DNA of 64,000 nt from Umbilicaria muhlenbergii (GCA_000611775.1 KK106981.1:4528927-4592926), one strand, 5' to 3'; numbered from the stretch's first letter, positions 11,037 to 23,080 are shown. The notes: generated by a model not told the origin, from the letters alone. Numbers and translations: made by a program.

Positions 11037-13595
11037 TCATATAAGAAGCATCTCATCCACCCTCCACCCAGGATGACTCGCAGTTTCAAGCCACTGAAAG
11101 ACTCCGCGCCATTCCCACGTCTCCCCACCATCTAGCGAAACACAAATCGCAGCAGTGAGTCCATACTGTTCGCCTCTATCGCTCCCTCCCTCGTACGGGG
11201 TGACGCCATCTTCAGCCAGCGGTCTCAGAACACGCACTTTGCGACCGCTGTCTAGAGAATGGCTAATTAGATCGCAAGCAGCGGCTGTATCCGGTTGTTC
11301 GTAGACCTCCATTTCTGGATCGATGAGAGTGTTTATCGCTAGGTGTTGTGGACATATGTTTCGGTGGCAGAAGTGCTCGCGATAGGTAGATAGGGTTTCA
11401 GAGTCCATGTCCCATACGAGCCACTTCGAGTTTAGCCCGGCAGGTTGGGCTTTAATTCGGCCGATAAAGCTTCCTTGGCCGTCGTACGATGGGTATCGGA
11501 CAGTGTAATGCTGCATATTGGTGGAATCAAGAACCACGAATCTTGGTTGGGGCCGTATATATGGGATACTTGGGGCCCAGCTATAACCCCTTAAAGTCGT
11601 GATTCGAGGAGCACTAGACATCAAAAACGCCGTGTTGACTTGACTCTGCGACTTCCAGAGCTCTAGGATATCTCTGTGCCCCGGACCATTATTCAAGAGG
11701 CTCCATATTCGAACTTCGTCGTTCGGATGGGATGCATGGCGTTGACTAAGCATGTAACTGGCCTCTTCAATTGTCTTTGGCCGTCCGGGGTCAGACGATG
11801 GCAGTAAGTGCTGTGCGCTTCCCACGAGAACTGCTAGATCTATCGCACCAACTTCATGAACTTTCCGTAAGAGGTCTGTTAGAGAGATGGTACGATCGTC
11901 TTTACATTGAAGGTAAATTGCTCGACTTCCACGGGTAGCCTCCAGCATCGTCCAAGCCCGGACGTTCCAATCGCATACCAATGAGATCGAGAGTAAGGTC
12001 TCCAATACTTCTTTCGAGGACGATGTCAGATCAACCAACTGCAGATCCATATCACTGACTAGTGTCACTTTGCTGGTGGAGAAAACCTCGTTGATGGAGG
12101 CAATTGCTTCTTTGCGTAGCGCCCGAGCGCTTGGTACGCATGTCGAGTCTATCCAATACGACTGGCAGTTGAAACGTTCGGCTAAAATGCAATAGCGCTT
12201 GTGGAGGCATGCGTTGATACCTTCTTCGGGGCGACCTCCTTGACCATGACTCCAAACATGGCTGATTGCCAACGTCTGAGAAGATGCCTTGCAATAGTGT
12301 AGCAAGTCTGGATCTTTATTAACCACCACCGCTCGTGGACTTGCGCTCTGCATATAAGATGTCTCACTCCATGTGATTTTTCGACAATTACGATCACAAG
12401 TGGCCGCATGAGCAGATTGTGCTTTTGTCTCTGACGCTGTAAATCTGTGGCAAGATTCGGGCTGGTCTCCGTCACACGTCGAGTCCGAGCCATTGATGCA
12501 TCGACCGGTGCGCTCTCCAAAATGGTCGTTGAAGCGGTGAAGCATTGTGCGAAAATCGAGTCCCAGTGAGGATCTGCTAGTACGAAGAAGTTCAAACGCC
12601 CAGTTGCATAGATAGTCGGTACTCTCTTTTTTATAGTCTTGCGAATCGAGATCTTCAAGCCTCTGAATCCCGCGGACGGCCAAGAGTGCGTTCCATGTTG
12701 AGGAGTACCCATGCTCTAGCTGAACACCGATGATGTAGTAGAAATAGAGCATCACAGAACGCTGCCACACTGCCCAGAGAAAGACTTTTAGGATAGCACG
12801 ACCTTGCTCGTGTTCGTCGTAAGTTTCTGGAAACAATGCGGCTTTCAATTCCTGGACGGAAGGGGTCGGGTCAGAGAAAGGCGCAGTAACCCCTAAGTTG
12901 GCTGCGTCAACAAGGAAGTCGTATTCATCAAGTAGCATAGCAAGTGTGTTAATATAATTCAGGAATTCTCTGGCGAGTCCTAGATCCGGCTTCGAACCAA
13001 CAAAAGCGATCAGTATAGCAAGAACAACGGTGTTGGTGTCGACAAAAGTAGTGACATAGAGATTGTTCCAGGCCAAGTCTTGCATATTGAGGACAAGCTG
13101 CATGATTGCATTCGGGTCATCACCCCGCTGCAGCCGGAGAGATGGGCGTGCCTCAGGCAAAACATATTTCGATGCCCATCTTCCTTCTTTGATGCCATCC
13201 CAGAGGGTATCCCTATTTTTTTTCAGTAGAGAATTATTCAACGGGAGCGCGAAAAGCCGCTGTGGTACACGTGGAAGCCGGGACAGTATAGCCTGCGCTT
13301 GAGACGTGTTTAGATCCCCATCGGATGACCGACTCGATGACGCCATGCTTAGATGCCTGTTGAAAGCGTAAGGTAGTAGAGTGGAAAGATGAGCGTCGAG
13401 CTTCTTGAAATGATCAGAAGGGTGCTGTACTGCCAACAGCATAGGCGTGCAAAACTCTCTCAGCTGCCATCTCTTTTCGCCTTCATCGTCTAACTCGGAC
13501 AAAGGACTGCGCAAGCTCAGGCGTGTGAGGTCAGTTATGCATGATTTAATCACCTCTAAGGGGTACAAAAGCCGTGGCCCTGTAGATTGTGCCAT
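11037..13595 (-). CDS. HET (heterokaryon incompatibility) domain protein, 852 aa
   Basis: Single exon with an ATG at 13595. The HET signature is around residues 440-560: AISHVWSHGQGG, then SYWIDSTCVP, then DWNVRAWTMLEA. The three blocks have the usual order and spacing. HET domains act in allorecognition and programmed cell death after fusion of unlike hyphae, usually as a downstream effector with sequence variation elsewhere in the protein. The long N-terminal part (residues 1-400) and the C-terminal part (after ~650) have no domain I recognise. The reading frame is intact with no RIP-like stops. The downstream neighbour is a BTB gene and the upstream flank is a decayed Crypton, a typical setting for HET genes. 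Confidence 0.88.
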   Translation of the reverse strand: MAQSTGPRLLYPLEVIKSCITDLTRLSLRSPLSELDDEGEKRWQLREFCTPMLLAVQHPSDHFKKLDAHLSTLLPYAFNRHLSMASSSRSSDGDLNTSQAQAILSRLPRVPQRLFALPLNNSLLKKNRDTLWDGIKEGRWASKYVLPEARPSLRLQRGDDPNAIMQLVLNMQDLAWNNLYVTTFVDTNTVVLAILIAFVGSKPDLGLAREFLNYINTLAMLLDEYDFLVDAANLGVTAPFSDPTPSVQELKAALFPETYDEHEQGRAILKVFLWAVWQRSVMLYFYYIIGVQLEHGYSSTWNALLAVRGIQRLEDLDSQDYKKESTDYLCNWAFELLRTSRSSLGLDFRTMLHRFNDHFGERTGRCINGSDSTCDGDQPESCHRFTASETKAQSAHAATCDRNCRKITWSETSYMQSASPRAVVVNKDPDLLHYCKASSQTLAISHVWSHGQGGRPEEGINACLHKRYCILAERFNCQSYWIDSTCVPSARALRKEAIASINEVFSTSKVTLVSDMDLQLVDLTSSSKEVLETLLSISLVCDWNVRAWTMLEATRGSRAIYLQCKDDRTISLTDLLRKVHEVGAIDLAVLVGSAQHLLPSSDPGRPKTIEEASYMLSQRHASHPNDEVRIWSLLNNGPGHRDILELWKSQSQVNTAFLMSSAPRITTLRGYSWAPSIPYIRPQPRFVVLDSTNMQHYTVRYPSYDGQGSFIGRIKAQPAGLNSKWLVWDMDSETLSTYREHFCHRNICPQHLAINTLIDPEMEVYEQPDTAAACDLISHSLDSGRKVRVLRPLAEDGVTPYEGGSDRGEQYGLTAAICVSLDGGETWEWRGVFQWLETASHPGWRVDEMLLI

Positions 13596-14090
13596 GCTCA
13601 GGCAGCTGAAATGCAGCTAGATCGTCCACGTGAACAGTGACTGGTTAGAGGGCTCTACATATATCACATCCTGAAGCCCCCACTCATGCTGCTGATAGAC
13701 CCCATCGAGAGCATTGAGTACTCATTGAGTGGGAATTGAAGACACTCAGAAGAGAAGTGCACAAGATTCTGGTCATGGATGGGGCAGACACCCAGACACT
13801 GCTCGCACCGCGCAAGGCTGATAAAGCATTTCATAGCGGCAAATTCCCCTCGAGTACCCGTCTCCCGTGGTGTGTTAACCCCTCATCAGTTGATATTATT
13901 ACTCAGGCGCACTGCCCAGCCTTCAAAGCCTCAATTTCTTGCGGTTCACAAGCTTGCATTCTAGCGCATTGCTGCTTCTATTGCGCCTTGTTTCGAGCCT
14001 TGTTTTTATGATTCATGGTTCAAAAGTCAACGTTCTAGGTAGATGTCCTAGTTGAGGAAGAGGTCCGGTATGATTGAGGTTGTACAGCAG
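13596..14090. other. 5' flank of the HET gene
   Basis: Upstream region of the minus-strand HET gene. Short open frames here have no family resemblance. Nothing else is seen. Confidence 0.55.
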
Positions 14091-14240
14091 GCGTAATACA
14101 CCCCATGGGTTATTTTCGGTTATCGCAAAAAAATAACCTCGGGGCCCAAAAAAGCAAGTTATTCACCCCCACCCCCACCTAATAACTACTTTTTTTGGGG
14201 GGGCAGGTTATCTCGTGGGTTATTCTTACGTTATAGAGTA
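14091..14240. repeat. Cluster of GGTTATT/AATAACC motifs, probable left end of the Crypton
   Basis: At least seven copies of GGTTAT(T) or its complement lie within 130 bp (near 14106, 14118, 14131, 14157, 14180, 14205 and 14217), mixed with G and C runs. A similar cluster lies at 18885-18985, on the far side of the recombinase remnant. Placement as an element end is inference. Confidence 0.45.
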
Positions 14241-14462
14241 TTCCTGCTTATCGGCGCGCCTGGATTAATTTAAATATGGGGGAGCAGGCCTCCCCCACCG
14301 CTTTTTCATGCTTTCCATGCTTTCCATGTCCTTGTGCTGAGGCAATATCGTGACTTTCTTCTGCTTTGAGCTTTGCTGAAGCATTCCCTGCCTTTCTTCT
14401 GCTTAGCAGGCCTCGTTTTTGCCTTTGCGCCTGTAGAAAGCTCGCCGCCGGCCATTTTCACC

Positions 14463-17216
14463 ATGACGACGTCAATTGAGGTTCAGACTGAGATGTTCAA
14501 GGCCCATGCCCGTGCCCTTGCCCTACGTGACAGCTGTAGGGCAGCGAATACGCACCGGAATTACAAGAGGCTGATCAAGGAGTGAAAGGTCTGTCCTCGC
14601 CTCAAAGAAGCCAGGGTGTGCACCGGTCAGCTGACTTTGTACAAGGACTGATGCCTTAAGAAGGGCTTCACGGACGGGATAATGATCTACAAGAAGAAAG
14701 CCGTCCTCTTCCTGTCTTCAGAGGTCATTGACCGGCCCCTACAGGGCGGGGGCAAAAAACACAAACAGGAGACGCTGACATATCAGAGCATTCAGATGAA
14801 ATATGTGATCACCCTCATGTATATGTATGAGGCGCAGAAGTCAGATGAGCAGAATCACCACCTCAGTCCTTCTGAGGCAGCGTTGAAGACCCTAATGAAG
14901 TCTCTGAAGAGGAAACAGGCTCAGGCATGATGAGATGCCTTTGAAGATCATGCCCTGAGAAGCCTGCTCAACTCATATGACATCATGAGTATGAGGAAGG
15001 TTATTTTGATGATGTGAAGTCAGACCTCTGTCCCAGAGCAGTACCTCTGAATGACAGCTAATTTCATTATGAGTCACCTGCTTATACTACAGGGTGAAAG
15101 CATGCAGATCACTGAGCTTTCAGACCTCTTTGTCATTGATTTTGATAATGAGGGTAGTCAATGCAAGGCCCTGATCCTTATAAAGGACAATGAGAAGATC
15201 AACTCATACAGGAAGATTAAGCACTGTGTCATGATGCAGAACAAAGAGCCTCTGCTCTGCAGCATGAGTGCCCTTGCGTTCTACTTCTTCTGAAGGTGAC
15301 ATCACACTGATGAGCCCTTCCCTATGTTCAGGGCTCACAAGGAGTGGTACTGGACCCGCATGTTAATCAGGAAGCAGAAGGATGTCATCAAGCTACTGCA
15401 TTATAATACACAGCTGAATTGAATGAAACAGGCTTATGATGAAGCTCATGTGCCTGTCATGAAGTCAACACATGACAACTGACCTGGTGAGGCTCATCAT
15501 GCAGAGCGGGCAGGCGTGAATGAGTCTCAGGTACATCAATCTCATATTCACTGTTTTGATTTCCACTTCTACTTTTATGTTATTTGAATGCCGTTTTTGA
15601 ATGTCTGTTAAAGCATTTTAATTATATGTTTCAGGTTTACCTCTGATTTGAACTTTTTTAACGTCAGATTTCTCTTTCTGTGTTCATTTCTCAGGTCAGA
15701 CGCCAGCCCCGCTGACATCATCATCTCTCAGAAATTGAAACCTCACTTGATGAGGCTTAAATTTATGAGTTCTTTACTTCAGAATGAGGCCTGCCTCTGA
15801 CAAATGTCCTGAGTTGAGCTGAGCAAGATTGATCTTGCAGTGTTGTCATCATCATCAGCCTCTATTCCTGCCGCTGAGCTGTCTGACTTTCTCAGTTCTT
15901 CTCTGTTGAACCTCATACTTATGTCAGGCTGAGGGTCTATAGGAAATCAATGAACCTGTGAATATGAGCCTGATCAGACAAGGTTTTAATTTTAAAAGGT
16001 CTTAATGTTACAGCTGTTTTGATTTTTCCTGGAAATTCCTTTCTTTGAGGTGCACTTCGCCACTGCTTTGTCTGATGTAATCAGGCACGTTGTTTTTATG
16101 TTTTAGAACTACCCCTGACTAACTATTTCCACTGATAGATCCATCAGGCTGATCATTGAAACAATGATCAGATGAGCAATGTTTACCTGTTCAGCCTGCC
16201 TCAGAAGTTTATTCATATCATGATTGACTTTCATCATCAAGGAAGCTTCTACTGCGCTAGAGCAGATGTGATGCCTCTGCAGAAGGTCAGTCAACACGTC
16301 TTCTCAGATGTTGAGGGTTGACTTGCCTGTTTTGATGATGTTGAGAGCTGTGAAACCCTGAAGTCTGATCTTGCTGAGCAAGGGTTTCTCAGGCTTCTGC
16401 AGAAGCTTCATATCATTTTCCTGCAGGACTCAGTCATTTTACAGCTCATGTTCTCATCTCACCTGATATGAGAGCACCCCCTTTTTGAGACGCCTGCTTA
16501 TCAGGCTTTTGCGGCTGAGGTTCTTGTGACTCATGCTAAAACAGAAGTGCCTGAGGACCTGCAACTTCACACTGTCATGTCTGTCATGAAGGAGAAGATT
16601 TTGACTCTGCAGCAGGTAATTGAGGAAAAGGTGAATTACTGAGGTCATCACAACTCAGTCAAATTGAATGTTGTGAACAGTCATCTACAAGACATCCTTC
16701 AAGGCTGAATGAAGTGAACGCTTACATCTACACAGTGTATTAACCCGGCTGCTGCTGTGAATGCTGCAATTCATTTGAATTTAACTGCCTCATCAGCAGC
16801 AGAAACAGCCTCTATTGATTCTCAGCTGCAGGCAGCCTTAATAATGACCTTTCTCACTTTCCCTGATTTAACAGCATCAAATGCAGCAGATTCTGCTGCT
16901 TCACTGCCTGATTTTAGCATGTCTTGAACCCTGACAACTGTGATGAAAGCATGGCAGGAGTGAACTGCAGGCATTGCAGAGCAGCCTTCAATTCAGAGTC
17001 TTGATGACACCTGAGGCCCTGCGTGAAGGAAATTGCAGAGGGAGAAGATGTTTTACTCCTGCAGGAAGGTCCTGATTGATGAGATTCACAGGTGTACTGC
17101 AGAGAGTGACTCATGCAGAGCTGTGTCTGATTTGAAACAGTTACACCTTCAAGGTAGAAGATCATTGAATGCTCTGCAGAAGCTGCTGAAAAAGCAGCAG
17201 AAGAATGCTCTGTTGT
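14463..17216 (+). mobile_element. Decayed Crypton-type tyrosine-recombinase element (Ndc10/GCR1_C-like)
   Basis: The first ATG is at 14463 and begins MTTSIEVQTEMFKAHARALA. Translation through stops (mostly TGA at Trp positions) gives the N-terminal part of fungal Crypton/Ndc10-like proteins: AANTHRNYKRLIKEW-x-WC, a KKGF-x-DG segment, LFLSSEVIDRPL, an ITELSDLFVIDF block and LSALAFYFF-type residues before a WRW-x-HTDEPFPMF motif. A probable intron starts at 15531 (GTACAT) and ends at 15694. The remaining ~1.5 kb reads as a weaker, Ser/Leu-rich C-terminal region that may include the GCR1_C domain. Cryptons move by a tyrosine recombinase and carry no long terminal repeats. This copy is dead. The first ~450 bp is less AT-rich than the rest, so mutation is uneven. 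Confidence 0.75.
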
Positions 17217-18230
17217 AAGCTTCTAATTATATGTTTCAGATTCACCCCTTACTCCTGAAATTGCCAGGCAAAACTAACTTTTCTAATAAGGTTTGCAAAA
17301 TCATCCCTTCATACCCCTCATCCTGATCCATCAACATGAGGGCTGCAGGTCTAGAACTTGAAGGGGATCTAAAGAGAGGTAATGACTAGAGCTGAGGCAG
17401 ATTAGCATGTGTGAAGATGTCAGAGGTGAATGACTCAGTGAAGTCCTGAATAAAGCTGATGTTTTCAGTGATTTTACATATACCCCTTGCAGCGCTTTGT
17501 ATCTAAGGCTTTGATCTTTGCATGTTATGATTCAATACATTTTCAATGATTTCTGAACTCCCTGTGCATGTTCACTGTCTTTTATCTTTTAAACAAGGAC
17601 TTCTTGCAGTTTCACTGTCATTTCTTGACAAAAGAATTTTATTCTGAGTGTGTTTCTTGCTTGATTGACTTCAAATTAACGCGTCTTACAGATTTACATG
17701 TGGCTAAACTACATTCAAGTCCCTGACGTCATCAGACAAGGGAATGTGACTGTCAAGGGGGGGGGTGAAAGTCTTTCACCTGCGGTGGCAATGAAAAAGG
17801 AGTAACTATAAATCACTCTCTGTTTGACAAGTCCTTTTGCCCGCCGCTAGTTATCAACAAGCACTGATATACGGGAAAGTTTCAAGGCAATCAGGCTTGA
17901 CTTGAATTTTTGGTTATTTATTTTCTTGAGGGAAACTTGAAATCTTTGAAAATATTGACATGAAGGTGTTGCGTGAGTGCAAATCAGGGCCAATCAACTT
18001 TCTACTAATAAATCAAATAGAGATACACATATATAAGTCCCTCTGAAATGCTGAGTTCCTCTGAGTGGCAGGAAACATCATATTCACCCCTGTCTTCCGT
18101 CCTCATCTCCACAAGCCCTACCCCCCCCTCCTCCACTCTTGTCAGCTTGAAAAGGGCGCTTCCACTGGCTCAGGAGCTCAGCCTGACTTAGTTTAATCAT
18201 CATCAACGCCGTCAACATTTGTCAGCGTCG

Positions 18231-18395
18231 AAAAACGGCAAAAATATCAACTTTGAGGGGAGTTGAACCCGTGTGCATTACTCAGAGGATAGTTGTAGCT
18301 CAATTCATTGACAGGCCGCAATGAGCCGCCTCTGAAAAGTTGCAACATATCATTCATCATTGTAACCACTGTGCCACTGAGGTGGCAAAGTCTGT
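18231..18395 (-). repeat. Possible tRNA-derived (SINE-like) relic, minus strand
   Basis: The minus strand has an A-box match TGGCACAGTGGTTA near 18370 and a B-box-like GGTTCAACTCC near 18255, about 110 nt apart. That is too far for a plain tRNA, and no acceptor stem can be paired. A SINE or a decayed intron-containing tRNA gene would both fit. Confidence 0.3.
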
Positions 18396-18445
18396 GGTGA
18401 TAAAGGTCAATATAAACGTCGTCCGAGGCCCGCGGAGAGCGTAAC

Positions 18446-18600
18446 GCGGCCGGCTAGGCAGTCTAAGTCAAATCAAGTGATTTTTTCACTGAAGGCCTGC
18501 TCTTTTGACCTCAAGAGACACTCAGAGGAGGGTTGAAGTCAGTGATATCACTTTTGAAGATGTGGTAGGGTGGCAGAGCAGTCTAGGGCTTTAGGGGGGG
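18446..18600 (+). repeat. Possible tRNA-Leu/Ser-like relics, plus strand
   Basis: Two A-box-like stretches, GGCCGGCTAGGCAGTCTAAG at 18451 and GGTGGCAGAGCAGTCTAGGG at 18570, resemble the D-arm of tRNA-Leu/Ser. A weak B-box (GGGTTGAAGTC) follows the first at 18531. The sequence is too degenerate to be a working tRNA. Confidence 0.3.
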
Positions 18601-18884
18601 GGGGGAAGGGGGGTTTTTTCTATTCAGCAACACCAAGCTGCAGATGATTGCCACCCCGCTTTGGGGCATGATTAGAATCACTTTGAACATCAATCCTGTG
18701 CAATTTCAAACCACTGAGACGTGACTGAATAGAACTATTAAAAATCAGGGGACTTGAAGCCTGCTGCACCTCACTTTCTCAGCGGTTTCTCCACGTCTAC
18801 GTGCACAAATTAAACCATTTGAAAGCGTAAAATGCATAGATCAATTCGACACTGTTCAAGCTACGATTTGCAAATTTCAGGGAT

Positions 18885-18985
18885 TATTTTGGCCCATACG
18901 TGGCTCAATAATCGAAAAAACCGCTTCGCGGGGTGTATTTTCAATGGGTTATTCGCTTCGCCTAGTAACCTGAGTTATAACCCGG
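18885..18985. repeat. Second cluster of GGTTATT-type motifs, probable right end of the Crypton
   Basis: Contains GGATTATT, CAATAATCG, GGGTTATTCGC, GTAACC and TTATAACCC within 100 bp, plus AATACACCCC in inverted orientation relative to the copy at 14096. It mirrors the left cluster at 14091-14240. Confidence 0.4.
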
Positions 18986-20322
18986 CTAAATGCCCCCCGA
19001 GACAACAGTTCGTACTGATCGCCGTGACAAAAGTTGGAGGCGGCAACGGACTCGCGGAGAATTACATCAACTGATGGCGGGGTACTCCCGGGTAATAAGG
19101 TACGTACATGTAGTTATCCTGGACGGGTGCTCGGGGGCCATTAGCCGATTTTATAGGTTCGTTTATCCGCATCTTTCATCCTTTCTTCCTCCACAATTCT
19201 CCACAATTCTGCTGAGTCGTCGAAAACATCACACAGCCCTCAACAAAGATGTTGTCGTAATCTTCCGTTCACACTGAATAGACGTTATGAGCGTTATGTC
19301 GTTGTTCCATCCCACGGTGAATGCCCTATGACAGGTACGATATTGTTTAATTACAACTGGCAGTACATGCACACTGTGGGAGGAAATGAAACAGCAAGAA
19401 TACATGCTACGAGCTTGACTCAGCCAGTATTGATATTCCTTTGCCTCTTCTTCAGATCACAGCGCATTCAAATTTGGTTGAATCGTTCGCCGCCGCGGCG
19501 AAAAGCACTGCGGTTATTTTACAGGGACTGCAATATTGACAGCAGTGTGTACGCGCGCGCCCACACACGCTTCTCACACACATCTCCTGTTCGCGCTCCA
19601 TTCACTAAAGTAGAGCCCTTGATGCCTCCGAGTCGTCCTTTCTTCTCTGCGATCAGTTCTAGTGAAGTTTAGTTCGAAATTTAGACAACGTGTTAACTGT
19701 TTGGCTTCTATCTATTGGTTGTATTCAACAGAATTCATAGTTTTATCTTCCTGTGCACGCTCATAAAGGACGTGTCATTTCCTTCTTGTTTCTCACCTAA
19801 CATATTTCAATCACCCTATTAGCTTCTTGTGTGATCTGCTCTGAACTTCTCTACTACCATTGTCGTCTTCATGCTATCCTTTGATTCTGGCACCGATATC
19901 CTGACTTATTCATCAGCGTGCAGCGTGCAGCATGCATTACCCTTGAAACGTGGTCCAACCTCTCTATGTCCATCACGCAGGGAGCATCGGAAGGATCGGC
20001 AGAGATATGGGGTAAGCCCCTCAACGCTTCCACACGCATCCGATCTCGATCTGTGTAACCTCTTCTCAGCCAATGATTCTCTCTCGGGTCACAGATGATG
20101 CTTGTTGAGCTGGGGTTCTGCAACTAGTAGTACATGCTGGAGGCTTGCATAATCGCTTCCCCGCAGAGCGTGTAAGACTTCTAAGCTGTTAGCGACTTGG
20201 GTTGTTGACCTCCTGTGCATAGAAATACCATAAGACAAGATGTCCACGCAACCCAAAGTCTTTCCTCGAACTCCTCAAACACACACACTCGGTTGCTTTA
20301 AGACCAAATTGTCGATCCAATC
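18986..20322. other. Intergenic, 5' flank of the NmrA-like gene
   Basis: Normal base composition. Short open frames lack family resemblance. 19550-19585 has an alternating CG/CA tract. No gene is supported. Confidence 0.55.
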
Positions 20323-21369
20323 ATGTCGAAGATCATCGTTGTCTTCGGAGCCACCGGCATGCAGGGCGGCGGAGTAGTCAATGAACTCCTCAAAGACAAG
20401 TCCTGGAAGATCCGCGGTGTAACCCGCAACACCAGCAGCTCCAGCGCGCAAGCTCTCTCCTCTCAGGGCGTAGAGATGGTAGCAGCTGATTTCGAAGACT
20501 TGTCATCCCTCACAAAAGCCTGCTCAGTACGTCTTCACCAAGTCCCATCCTCCACGTGTCCCCTACCCCAACTCCAACAAGGCGCTGAGATCTAACCATT
20601 CCCCATCTAGGGCGCTCACGCCATCTTCGCCGTCACAAACTTCTGGGAAAGCATCTTTGCGCACGGCCCCATTGGCGCCGGCGAGATCGAATATGCCCAA
20701 GCCCTCAACATCTTTCGCGCAGCCGCCGCCTGCACGACGCTCTCGCACCTGGTCTGGTCTACGCTACCGTCCGCTTTGACTCCCACAGGCGGCGCTCACT
20801 ACGTACCGCACTTTGAATTCAAGGCCCAAGCGGACGCTTATCTGCTGCGCGAGATGCCCGACTTGGCGGCCAAGACCACGTTCCTGTGGGTAGCGTTTTA
20901 CGGTACCAACTTGGCTCACTTCCCGCCCTTGAAGCCGACACCCCTGACGACGGCGGGGACATACATCTGGATCCAGCCAACGTCGCCGGACACCGTCCTC
21001 CCCATCACCGGCGACGCGGCCATCAATACCGGCATTTACGTGCGATCCATATTAGCACAGCCGTCGATTTCGTTGCCGGCGAAAACTGTGTGTTCGCAAA
21101 CAGAGACATTGACAATGGGACAGATGCTGCAGATATGGGGAAAAGCAACGGGGAAGGAGGCGAAGTATTTGGAGTGTTCGCTTGAGGGATATGATGAGCT
21201 GTGGCCGATGATGGGGAAGGAGCTGGGGTTACAGCTGAAGTTCAATAAGGCGGCGCCGGATTGGGAGGTATTGAAAGAGGGGATTTTAACAGCAAAGGAT
21301 CTGGGAATTCAAGAGGGCTTGGTCGGGTTTGAGGAGGCTTTGAAGGCGTTAGCGGGGTCTTGGGACTGA
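20323..21369 (+). CDS. NmrA-like NAD(P)-binding protein, 320 aa
   Basis: Two exons, 20323-20526 and 20611-21369; the 84-nt intron is GTACGT...CTAG with branch CTAAC. The N-terminus VVFGATGMQGGGVV is the glycine-rich Rossmann motif of the NmrA/HSCARG group, followed by VRGVTRN-type and ADFEDL segments that are typical of the family. Residues after the splice (GAHAIFAVTNFWE) complete the expected fold. NmrA-like proteins bind NAD(P) and either act as redox-sensing regulators or, when a catalytic residue is present, as isoflavone-reductase-like enzymes; which applies here cannot be told. The length is usual (about 300-350 aa). The protein should be cytosolic, as there is no signal peptide. It sits alone, with no gene cluster around it. 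Confidence 0.92.
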
Positions 21370-22770
21370 ACTGGTAAGCAGACCACGGTTTAGTTGCGAG
21401 TTTCTGAGCTTTTTGTCGACGCCAACAGGAAGGTCATGTGGCTGATGAAAACGCTATTAGGGTTTTTTCCAGCAGTCACAATCCTGATCGATGTTAGACA
21501 CAGACCTCTCTATCATGCCATCGAATTAGTTGAGAAAGCTATAAACTCTTGACTAGCATTTGTCTGATCTGGGGCAACAAAAGGACTAAATGATCCAAAA
21601 GACCGCGGGGTCTTGCCACTATGCCAGATCCCCCATAAGGTCTGCTCTTCCCGTCAGCGGCAGGGATCTTCTCACCGAAAACTCCATCCACATGTCCCTC
21701 TACTTCACCTCACCCGCCACTTCAACACTGCTCCGCAACTCCCGGACCCCCACAAACCCATCCCGCCCATCTTCAGTACCAACATATCGCTCTTCTCTCC
21801 CCCTACCCACCCGCTCCGTCTTTCCTCCTTCGTTTCACCCAATTCCTCATCCCGACGCCTGCCAGCCCCCCGCCAAACGCCCCTCCGATCAGCACCAACT
21901 CTGGCCCCGACCGCGACCTATCTCTCCATCCACTCATCCACCCATCTATCCATCCACTCATCTATCCATCCACCCATCTATCTCCCCACCCATCTATCTC
22001 CCCACCCACTCACCGACCTGACCCATCAACTCATCCATCCACCTACTCATCCCACTCATCCGCCCAATCTTCCCAGCCCGTTAGGCTCCCACTCCCACTC
22101 CCACTCCCCCTCCACTTCCCCACTCCAATCCCACCACCCATAACCCACCAACCGCAGCGCCCCACCACCAGAGTTCCACAATCTCGCTCCAACACAACCA
22201 CCACCACCCATTCGTACAAAACATCCCGTCAATCAATACATCCACTCCTCCCCCCTCTCACCTCCCCTCCACCAGCCGACCTTGTTGAGTGAACAGAAGA
22301 AGAGGTTTGCGTAATCACCTACCGCAACGACCGCCGGTCGCGCACGCACACGCACGAAAGACAACCGCGGATCGGGTGGAAACGGTACGAGTCTCTTCTG
22401 TCCAACTCAGCTCGCTGCATTGAGAAAACCTCCGACGGATGGGTAGACGAGCGCGTGTATGAGGTGAACATAACATACTGTGCTAAACCCACTCAAACGT
22501 ATCGACTCTCGCATTCTCCAGAGTTGTCAAGCTTGGGCCAGCCAAAAAAAGAGGAAAAAGGCAGATATAATTTATCCCCATAGACGAGGCTCCTTAAACC
22601 CCATGGGTAGGATATAATAAGGTATACAACAAGAAAGATAGCTCTATACGCACTCATACAGTCATATATCCACCCCAGGCATTCCCATCCCTGCAATATA
22701 ACCAACCAAGAAATAAGGCAAGATAATTGCAGCCCAAAAGCCCCCAGTTCTCACCAATCAGTACAGTTAC
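21370..22770. other. Intergenic, with a CATC/TATC minisatellite at 21926-22065
   Basis: C-rich, strand-biased sequence from 21700 to 22320. 21926-22065 consists of imperfect CATCCAC/CATCTATC units. Long open frames here come from the low-complexity composition and are not credible genes. Nothing else is seen up to the 3' end of the TBC gene. Confidence 0.65.
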
Positions 22771-22927
22771 ATGACTTACCTCCCCCTACCTCCCCCTACC
22801 TCCCCCTTCCCAACCTCCTTTTCCACCTGGACCCCGTCCTCCTCAGCCGCCCCCCCTCTTTCCCATCCTTCCCCTTTCCCCCATCTTCCCAATCCGCCCC
22901 CTCCCCATCCCCCATCTCCCCCCCCTC

Positions 22928-23080
22928 NNNNNNNNNNNNNNNNNNNNNNNNNNNNNNNNNNNNNNNNNNNNNNNNNNNNNNNNNNNNNNNNNNNNNNNNN
23001 NNNNNNNNNNNNNNNNNNNNNNNNNNNNNNNNNNNNNNNNNNNNNNNNNNNNNNNNNNNNNNNNNNNNNNNNNNNNNNNN
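22928..23080. other. Assembly gap (153 N)
   Basis: Run of N in C-rich DNA that lies within or just after the 3' end of the TBC gene, so the C-terminus of that protein is unknown. Confidence 0.99.

Larger units (their letters stand above)
17217..18820. other. Gene-free region with tRNA-like relics
   Basis: Follows the Crypton remnant. It is AT-rich to about 17.7 kb, then more balanced, with C and G homopolymer tracts (17757, 18121, 18594). No coding frame is seen. RNA polymerase III box-like sequences occur between 18230 and 18600 and are listed separately. Confidence 0.55.

Noticed and set aside
18231-18600. Functional tRNA genes
   Set aside because: Box spacing is too long and no acceptor or T-stem pairing could be made.
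21590-22143. Two 140-180 codon plus-strand frames
   Set aside because: They read through a CATC/CCAC minisatellite and C-rich DNA; the Pro/His/Ser-rich translation reflects composition only.
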